From assembly GCF_000818015.1 (NCBI RefSeq), contig NZ_CP007511.1, positions 3,482,501 to 3,546,500 of the forward strand: DNA of 64,000 nt, written 5' to 3'. This document shows, piece after piece, positions 58,495-64,000 of this stretch. The stretch's first letter is position 1. Every line of letters starts with the position of its first letter. Below the pieces are notes generated by a model. It ran no database searches, was not told the DNA's origin, and saw only the letters and a list, made by a program, of their open reading frames with translations. This DNA comes from Stutzerimonas balearica DSM 6083. Lineage in GTDB: Bacteria; Pseudomonadota; Gammaproteobacteria; Pseudomonadales; Pseudomonadaceae. The translations under genes and the position numbers were made by a program.

Positions 58495-60759
58495 CTAGAG
58501 CCCGATCCCATTCAACGCGCGGATCAGTTCTGCACCCTTCACGATCCGGTCTACGGTGTCTCGCTGGTTTTCCTGCGGCACCCGGAAAATGTAGTCGGCG
58601 CCAATGTCGAACACCGCGCACATATCGGCCAGGCGGCTCAGCTGATCAGGATCGCTTGGTACTTCCGCCAATTGCCAACCTTCATCGACACTTTCGAGGG
58701 TAATGATGCCGTTTGATCGCTCCAGCCGGCGCCGTTCGGTCTCATAGCCGTAGAACCAGAGGTTCGCAGTCGCCAAGCCACTCATACTCGCCAGCTCGAA
58801 CAGGTAAGGATCACGGTAATAGCTGCGCATCACGGTCTTGTCCAACATGCAGATGCTGTATCCGCGTTGACTTACAGCGTAGCGACCGGAGGTTCCTCTG
58901 CGCATCGACGGGTACTTGACGAGGTAATAACGCCAATCCAGCGATTGGTTGCGCTCGCATTCTTCGATGAACGTCCTCTGGATCGTTTTTAAGACGCCCA
59001 AATCGCCGCCGTTCTGCGCAACGTGGTCCAGCAACCGGGTCAGCGGTTCTGTCAACTCCGCATCACTTCTACCCATGAACAGCTCTCGCCATACACTCTC
59101 GCTGTTGGGCGAGCCGAGCTCGAAGAGCCTGTAGCCGCCATGGCGATTGAGCTTGCGAGAGTAATCGCCAAGAGCCAGCAGCGCGCCCGTCAGTTCTGGC
59201 CAGCAATGACGATCATTGAACAACCGAAGGAAGGCATTTGCCCGTTGGGTGAATAGCGAGGGATCGCCGGATGGGTCCAGGTCGAACACGGCCAGGGAGC
59301 CTCGCAGCAGGCGATTGTCTTCCAGCCGATGGACGGTCTCCCGCAGCGCAGGGTGAGCGGCCAGGAGCGTGGCTTTAGCCCTCTCGTTCGCTACTTGCTT
59401 CTGGTTGAAGGTCGACACGTCTTCCAAGGTCGCCTCGACCACGATTCGCTGCATGTCGTTCAGCAATGCGGCCATGTTCTGGATGCGCATCTCACCGCCA
59501 CCGGAAGACTCAATCAGGTTGCGCACGATACGCAACTGTCGAGGGAAGTCAGCGGTGCCATGGATGCGATGCAACAGCACGGCATACAACAACAGACTGT
59601 GGGCCTGGCTCCACTCGAATTCACCATAGTGCCGGCAGCAGCCGCCGAACAGGTCGGTACCTTGGTTCGCCTGGGAGCGCAGCGGGTTGAAAATGAGCAG
59701 CGCCGATGAGTCTTCACGCGGTTCCGTGCATAGCAATGCGGAGAACTCGGCATGGATATCAAGGTCTTGCCAGACATCGAAGGCTTTGAACAGGAACTCC
59801 AGATGCTCGGCACCGTGCGCATTGCTGGTATCGAACAGGCTTTGCGCCAGGGTGTCGAGATTTGCCTTGCTGTCCGAACGACCGCCCTCGCGCCAGGTGC
59901 ACAGGTCAAAGACAAAGCGGAAATAGCGCATGAACTGGTCGTCGATCAGGTGATCAGCGTCCTTATAGGCCCAGAGGGTATCCGCCCAGGCTGTATCTAT
60001 CTTCAGTGAGAAATCTGCGACCCGGTGCGGACAGGTGCCTTTAAGCAACGCCTCCAAATGAGCCTTGAAGTTTTCGAACGGCGTCAGGGGTTTACCGCGG
60101 GAGTTCATCTTGATGTAGAGATCGTCGGTAAGCTGATTGGTCACGGCCGGCAGCAGGTGAAAGCTGATCGCCGGATCAATCGGGTCGACCAGACGTTTCC
60201 AGGCCGCCTCGAGCGACTCGCAGCTGGCGCTGGCAAAGCGCTGCTCCAGCGCTTGCAGCATGACCAGCATGGCGCTGATGCTCGAATCATGGTGCCAGCC
60301 ATGGAAGTACCAGGCCTGGTCGACGATCCACTCCCGCAGCCTGGTTTCCCCGGCAGGCGGTTGATAAGTTGCCAGCGCATCGCAGAACTGCCGGGCACTG
60401 GCCCGCGTGGAATAGCTGAAGTTTCGCCAAGCTTGCCCTTCGAGCGCCGCGCCGGCCCGCCAACTCAAGTACCAATGCAGTAGGAACAGCGTGGTCAGGC
60501 GTTGCTGGCCATCCAAGGGGTAGAGGGTGTGATCGACCACGTCTCCATAGATGAAGTCCAGGCTGATCGGATCCCCGCCTGGCATGACCGCATCGTACAG
60601 GGCATCGACGAAGTCCCTGCGGATCCGCTCCACGGATTCGCCTTGGCGACCCTGCGCGTAGTCGCGTTGGATCAAGGGAATCTCGATTCGATCGATTCGA
60701 TGAGTATCGTTCTGGCTCTTGCCGAAGAGCGAGGCGTAGGACGTGAGAGTCTGGTTCAT
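58495..60759 (-). CDS. DUF262-domain protein without HNH domain (second gene of pair)
   Basis: 754 residues. The DUF262 (GmrS/ParB-like) signature is seen as EIPLIQRDYAQGRQGE (about 24-39) and LYPLDGQQRLTTLFLLHWYL (about 79-98). The large C-terminal half has no DUF1524 HNH motif; it carries a helical region and a beta-rich end (YAVSQRGYSICMLDKTVM). The start was set at the ATG that overlaps the previous stop (ATGA). DUF262 proteins occur in modified-DNA-dependent restriction systems, and it probably acts with its partner. Confidence 0.85.
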   Translation of the reverse strand: MNQTLTSYASLFGKSQNDTHRIDRIEIPLIQRDYAQGRQGESVERIRRDFVDALYDAVMPGGDPISLDFIYGDVVDHTLYPLDGQQRLTTLFLLHWYLSWRAGAALEGQAWRNFSYSTRASARQFCDALATYQPPAGETRLREWIVDQAWYFHGWHHDSSISAMLVMLQALEQRFASASCESLEAAWKRLVDPIDPAISFHLLPAVTNQLTDDLYIKMNSRGKPLTPFENFKAHLEALLKGTCPHRVADFSLKIDTAWADTLWAYKDADHLIDDQFMRYFRFVFDLCTWREGGRSDSKANLDTLAQSLFDTSNAHGAEHLEFLFKAFDVWQDLDIHAEFSALLCTEPREDSSALLIFNPLRSQANQGTDLFGGCCRHYGEFEWSQAHSLLLYAVLLHRIHGTADFPRQLRIVRNLIESSGGGEMRIQNMAALLNDMQRIVVEATLEDVSTFNQKQVANERAKATLLAAHPALRETVHRLEDNRLLRGSLAVFDLDPSGDPSLFTQRANAFLRLFNDRHCWPELTGALLALGDYSRKLNRHGGYRLFELGSPNSESVWRELFMGRSDAELTEPLTRLLDHVAQNGGDLGVLKTIQRTFIEECERNQSLDWRYYLVKYPSMRRGTSGRYAVSQRGYSICMLDKTVMRSYYRDPYLFELASMSGLATANLWFYGYETERRRLERSNGIITLESVDEGWQLAEVPSDPDQLSRLADMCAVFDIGADYIFRVPQENQRDTVDRIVKGAELIRALNGIGL

Positions 60760-62567
60760 GCCGTGTGCTCTTCTGTGCGGAGATAGGGCTGGACTGTTGA
60801 GATTATTGCGTCGAGATAGTGGCTGCGGTCCTGAGGACTCCAGAAATGGTTCTGGTGCGCGTCCGCCGCGGTGTAGTACTTCAGGAAGACGTTGCGTGTG
60901 CAAACCGGGATGTACCCACCCTTGCGGTCTACTGCCAGTAGGCTTTGCCGCTTGACCTCGAACACCGAGTTGCTCAGGAGGCTGTTGTCGGCCTTGGAAA
61001 GCAACGCGAGGTTGCTGACGGAGTGCACATTATGGGCGGCTGTCAGGCTCTGCTCGCCGTGTGCGTTGAAAGCCTTGACGACGCGGGTGGCAAGGTCTTG
61101 GAAAATGGCGCCGAAGTTCCTCGCGGTTTCCATCTGCGCCAGCGCGGCCTGGATGTCCTGGATCAACTGCGCTTGATCCATAACAGTTTCTGGAGCCAGG
61201 GCAGACAGCGCGGACAGGTGCTGGCACAGCCAGGTGTGCCACTGCTCAGCCTTGGTTAGGTTCTCAGCATTCTGCGCATGGATGTGCTCCAGTGACCACG
61301 CAGTATCGGTATGCAAGTGGAAGGGGAAGCGCTGGTTGGAATGAGGGGCGAGACGCATGCTCTCGACATTCATCAACAGCAGTAGGCGCCGTAGTTTCTC
61401 GTAGTCGCTCTGATTGTCGTAGCTAAGCGTTTCCACATCCGAGGCTCGAAGTGCCAATGATGCCCTTATGCGTTGATCCAGATGATGCTCGAACCGGCTC
61501 TTGCTCTGGTCCCGGGCCAGCCGGGCCAGTTCGCCGAAAGCCGTACCCGTGAGCACCAGATAGCCCACCTTGTGGTAGAGGCTGCGGTTGTTAAACCAGC
61601 CAAGCATCAGGTCATGCAGGTTGAGAACCTGCATCCAGAATCCCATGGGCTTTGTTTCGATCTGCTGCCTGAGTGACTCGAAGGTGTAGTAGCGCGGCGG
61701 CTTGCGCCCTGGCCACGGGGCGCCGGGGGTCAAGGTATCGAGTAGGAGGCTGATTCTAGTGGGGTAACGATCGTCAGCAGTGCCCGACACATCGCTTGAG
61801 ATGAAGCCCCACAGTTCGGGCGCATGGAGATCGCGTTCGATGATGTCCCACTGACTGGCCACCTCGGCGGCTCGGTGGGCATGTTCGCCTTTGATCTGTG
61901 ACAGCAGGAGGGCCTTGACCAGCTCGGCATCGGTCAAGGGTATCCTGCCCACGTTCAGGCGAGTGAACAGGGCTGTGGCATCCATGTCGTCGGGGGCTTG
62001 ATACCAGATCACCCGGACGCTTTCGAACAGCGCTGCGTAGAATCGGTTAGCGGCGTATTGAAGTCGATTTCCATGAGCTTCAAACCAATCGCCGATGCAT
62101 TCGTAGGCTTTGTACAAGTGGTAGTAGTCGATGTTGCTGTCCTGATCTGCCTGATCCTCACTGCCGAGCCCCTTAAGGAAGTCTGAGCTACCCGGACGTG
62201 TCTCATAATGCAGCTCATAAGGAAGGTTGACTCTGTTCAGCCCTGTATTGTGCATGTAGAGCAGGATCAGGTAGAGCGTGGTCAGGCGCTGCTGCCCGTC
62301 CACCAGCTCCCAATGGCAGGATTGTGCCGTTAGGCCTTGCTGGCGCAGTTTCACGACAACCGGCTGCAAGTTGTACGGCTGTTTCGGAGTGTTATCCAGG
62401 GCGTGCCAGATGTCTTCCAGAAGCCGTTTTACGTCTGTGACATCCCAGCGGTAGCCCCGTTGGTAGCCAGGTATGAAGAACAAGCCGGTGATATCGCCTA
62501 CGTACTTGTGAGCCAGGGTTGCCGAAGGTGTATCGGCCCTGTGTGCGTCCAAGCAGGGTACGTCCAT
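60756..62567 (-). CDS. DUF262-DUF1524 nuclease protein (GmrSD-like, first gene of pair)
   Basis: 603 residues. N-terminal DUF262: FIPGYQRGYRWDVTDVKRLL (about 31-50) and ELVDGQQRLTTLYLILLYM (about 86-104). C-terminal DUF1524 HNH-type nuclease: AWSLEHIHAQNAENL (about 426-440) and, later, SNLALLSKADNSLLSNSVFEVKR (about 524-546). This is the GmrSD/SspE-like layout used to cut modified or foreign DNA. It is first in an operon with a second DUF262 protein. Confidence 0.88.
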   Translation of the reverse strand: MDVPCLDAHRADTPSATLAHKYVGDITGLFFIPGYQRGYRWDVTDVKRLLEDIWHALDNTPKQPYNLQPVVVKLRQQGLTAQSCHWELVDGQQRLTTLYLILLYMHNTGLNRVNLPYELHYETRPGSSDFLKGLGSEDQADQDSNIDYYHLYKAYECIGDWFEAHGNRLQYAANRFYAALFESVRVIWYQAPDDMDATALFTRLNVGRIPLTDAELVKALLLSQIKGEHAHRAAEVASQWDIIERDLHAPELWGFISSDVSGTADDRYPTRISLLLDTLTPGAPWPGRKPPRYYTFESLRQQIETKPMGFWMQVLNLHDLMLGWFNNRSLYHKVGYLVLTGTAFGELARLARDQSKSRFEHHLDQRIRASLALRASDVETLSYDNQSDYEKLRRLLLLMNVESMRLAPHSNQRFPFHLHTDTAWSLEHIHAQNAENLTKAEQWHTWLCQHLSALSALAPETVMDQAQLIQDIQAALAQMETARNFGAIFQDLATRVVKAFNAHGEQSLTAAHNVHSVSNLALLSKADNSLLSNSVFEVKRQSLLAVDRKGGYIPVCTRNVFLKYYTAADAHQNHFWSPQDRSHYLDAIISTVQPYLRTEEHTA

Positions 62568-62872
62568 GTTCTATGGTCTCACTGTGAGTACGAGCTGACC
62601 GAAGGGAGCCGGCGTTCGCACGGTGGCAGGTTAGTGCGTGAATGATGCTACAGGGGGATGGCTTGCAGCCACTGCCTTTGCTTCATCACTGCGCAACGCT
62701 GATCCACTGCGCTGCCCCCCTGGCCGCTCACCATTAGTGCTTGCATCTGTCCGTGTGACTGGTCGAAAGCAGCCGAAATACCCCCCCAGTAGCGGGGATT
62801 CTGTATCCCTTTGTGTATCCCTGATGCAGGTTTTTTATGGATGCCTTGATTTGTGCAGCCTTGGCTGTCTTG

Positions 62873-62891
62873 TTCAAACGACCCCGGCAAC
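62873..62891 (+). other. Diverged tRNA 3'-end-like sequence
   Basis: TTCAAACGACCCCGGCAACA aligns with the TTCAAATCCCCCCGGCTCCA part of the fragment at 57,991 with several changes, and the following terminator also aligns. It probably marks an older insertion at the same kind of site. The rest of 62568-63105 holds no gene I can support. Confidence 0.4.
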
Positions 62892-62926
62892 AAAGCCCCG
62901 AGAACTGCATGATTCTCGGGGCTTTT
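62892..62926 (+). terminator. Intrinsic terminator near the chromosome junction
   Basis: AAAGCCCCGAGAA (62892-62904), an eight-base loop and TTCTCGGGGCTTTT (62913-62926). A strong stem with a T-run, paralogous to the one at 58,021. Confidence 0.85.
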
Positions 62927-63105
62927 CTTTGCGGAGTCGAAGCTTAGCGAGGGCGCTCAGCTAGTTGCTAGTCGACGGCCTTAACCGCGACCTGGCCACA
63001 GGCAGCATGTGTGTGTGCGCAAGCTGCCGCAGCTCTGGTCTCTGCACCATTCCACCAACAGTAGTCTTCCAGTTCACAGCAAACCCGGCTGCTTCCAGCT
63101 AGGCA

Positions 63106-64000
63106 CTACCCGTAGATCGCCGGCTCCCGGTAATGCCGCGCACAGGCCTCGCCGTTCTCGCGGAACAGGTGGCACTTGTCGGCCTTGAGGCCGGCGGCAA
63201 AGGTCTCGCCCTCGGTGACGCGCAGGTTGCCGTCGACGCAGAGGGTAATGACATCCTGCAGGCGTTCGAGGGTGAGGTAGAGCAGGTTGTACTGGCCCAG
63301 CCGCTCGGCGACGGCGATCTGGCCGTGGAAGGTGAAGTCGGCTTCTTCCGGCATGACGAAGTGCTCGGGGCGGATGCCGAGGGTGAGCGGGTCGCCGGGG
63401 CTGACGTCGCTGCCGTCCACCGGCAGGGTCAGTGGATAGCCGCTGGGCAGTTCGATGGTGACCGCCTCGGGGCTGGCGGAGATGGCGCGCACCTCGACGA
63501 AGTTCATCTGCGGCGAGCCGAGGAAGCCGGCGACGAAGCGGTTCTTCGGGTAGTGATAAAGGTGCAGCGGCTGGCCGACCTGGGCGATCTCGCCGGCGTT
63601 GAGCACGACGATCTTGTCGGCCAGGGTCATGGCTTCGACCTGGTCGTGGGTCACGTAGATCATGGTGGAGCGGATACGCTGGTGCAGGCGGGCGATCTCG
63701 ATGCGCATCTGCACGCGGAGGAAGGCGTCGAGGTTCGACAGGGGTTCATCGAACAGGAACACCTTCGGTTCACGGACCATGGTGCGGCCGATGGCGACGC
63801 GCTGGCGCTGGCCACCGGAGAGGTCCTTGGGCTTGCGTTCGAGCAGCTTGTCCAGCTGCAGGATCGCCGCGGCCGCCTCGACGCGGCGCGCGATCTCGCG
63901 CTTGTCGACGCTGGCGAGCTTGAGGCCGAAGGCCATGTTCTCGGCCACCGTCATGTGTGGGTAGAGCGCGTAGGACTGGAACACCATGCCCACCGAACGA
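63106..64000 (-). CDS. Sugar ABC transporter ATP-binding protein (MalK/UgpC type), partial
   Basis: At least 295 residues; the start lies beyond the window. The Q-loop region VFQSYALYPHMTVAENMAFG, the signature LSGGQRQRVAIGR (about 57-69 of the visible part), Walker B VFLFDEPLSNLDA and the H-loop YVTHDQVEAMTLAD are all present. The C-terminal TOBE-like domain (LTLGIRPEHFVMPEE) is typical of MalK/UgpC/GtsD-type ATPases. It energises uptake of a sugar or polyol through a partner permease. It looks like core chromosome and marks the end of the mobile region. Confidence 0.92.
   Translation of the reverse strand, partial: RSVGMVFQSYALYPHMTVAENMAFGLKLASVDKREIARRVEAAAAILQLDKLLERKPKDLSGGQRQRVAIGRTMVREPKVFLFDEPLSNLDAFLRVQMRIEIARLHQRIRSTMIYVTHDQVEAMTLADKIVVLNAGEIAQVGQPLHLYHYPKNRFVAGFLGSPQMNFVEVRAISASPEAVTIELPSGYPLTLPVDGSDVSPGDPLTLGIRPEHFVMPEEADFTFHGQIAVAERLGQYNLLYLTLERLQDVITLCVDGNLRVTEGETFAAGLKADKCHLFRENGEACARHYREPAIYG

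Noticed and set aside
62638..62964. 108-residue plus-strand frame near the right terminator
   Set aside because: It reads through the terminator hairpin and has no ribosome binding site or motif.

Overview
This is a high-GC gammaproteobacterial segment, most likely from a Pseudomonas-type chromosome. The evidence is codon and GC character, P2/lambda-type phage genes as found in pseudomonads, an IS51-group IS3 element, and a sugar ABC-transporter ATPase at the right edge. Almost all of it is mobile DNA: a near-complete myovirus-type prophage (about 1-47,400), a multi-recombinase island (about 47,400-58,000), a small defence-like cargo (58,495-62,567), and then what looks like core chromosome (63,106 to the end).

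Prophage, left to right. A minus-strand integration operon holds a small ORF, a DUF2924 protein, a large serine recombinase and an HTH protein. An XRE repressor and ImmA/IrrE protease pair faces a two-gene unit of unknown function across an operator-like palindrome. An AlpA-like regulator leads a long plus-strand replication operon: Sak4-like ATPase, small DNA-binding-like protein, DEAH helicase, Cas4-like nuclease, primase-helicase fusion and RuvC-like resolvase. An iteron cluster resembling an origin lies in the 5' part of the resolvase gene. A ParB-methylase and a block of small minus-strand genes follow. Then comes a lambda-like head module (GpA terminase, gpW, portal, ClpP-type protease with a nested scaffold start, gpD and a frameshifted gpE capsid), joined to a P2-like contractile tail module (V, W, J, I, fibre, FI, FII, E/E', T, U, X, D) and a lysis module.

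The most interesting cargo is at 39,477-46,186. Two divergent operons encode GtrA, DprE1-like and DprE2-like proteins plus a 641-residue membrane protein resembling GT-C glycosyltransferases on one strand. The other strand has a UbiA-type phosphoribosyltransferase, a divergent-PAP2 protein and a UPF0104 membrane protein. This matches the decaprenylphosphoryl-arabinose pathway of mycobacteria, and the GtrA-DprE1-DprE2-GT order is that of Rv3789-Rv3792 as I recall it. The prophage appears to carry a complete surface arabinosylation (serotype or pilin conversion) cassette in place of the usual GtrB-based one.

The island contains two large tyrosine recombinase genes, the second split in frame by an IS3-family element, and a translationally coupled 692-residue protein of unknown function. 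A Fic (with an altered catalytic His) / CysQ / AbrB operon follows behind an array of TGCGCCA half-sites. It ends at a tRNA/tmRNA 3'-end-like fragment with a terminator. A diverged copy of that fragment and terminator sits at about 62,870-62,926, and the two bracket a tandem DUF262 / DUF262-DUF1524 (GmrSD-like) operon, which suggests successive insertions at one tRNA-like site.
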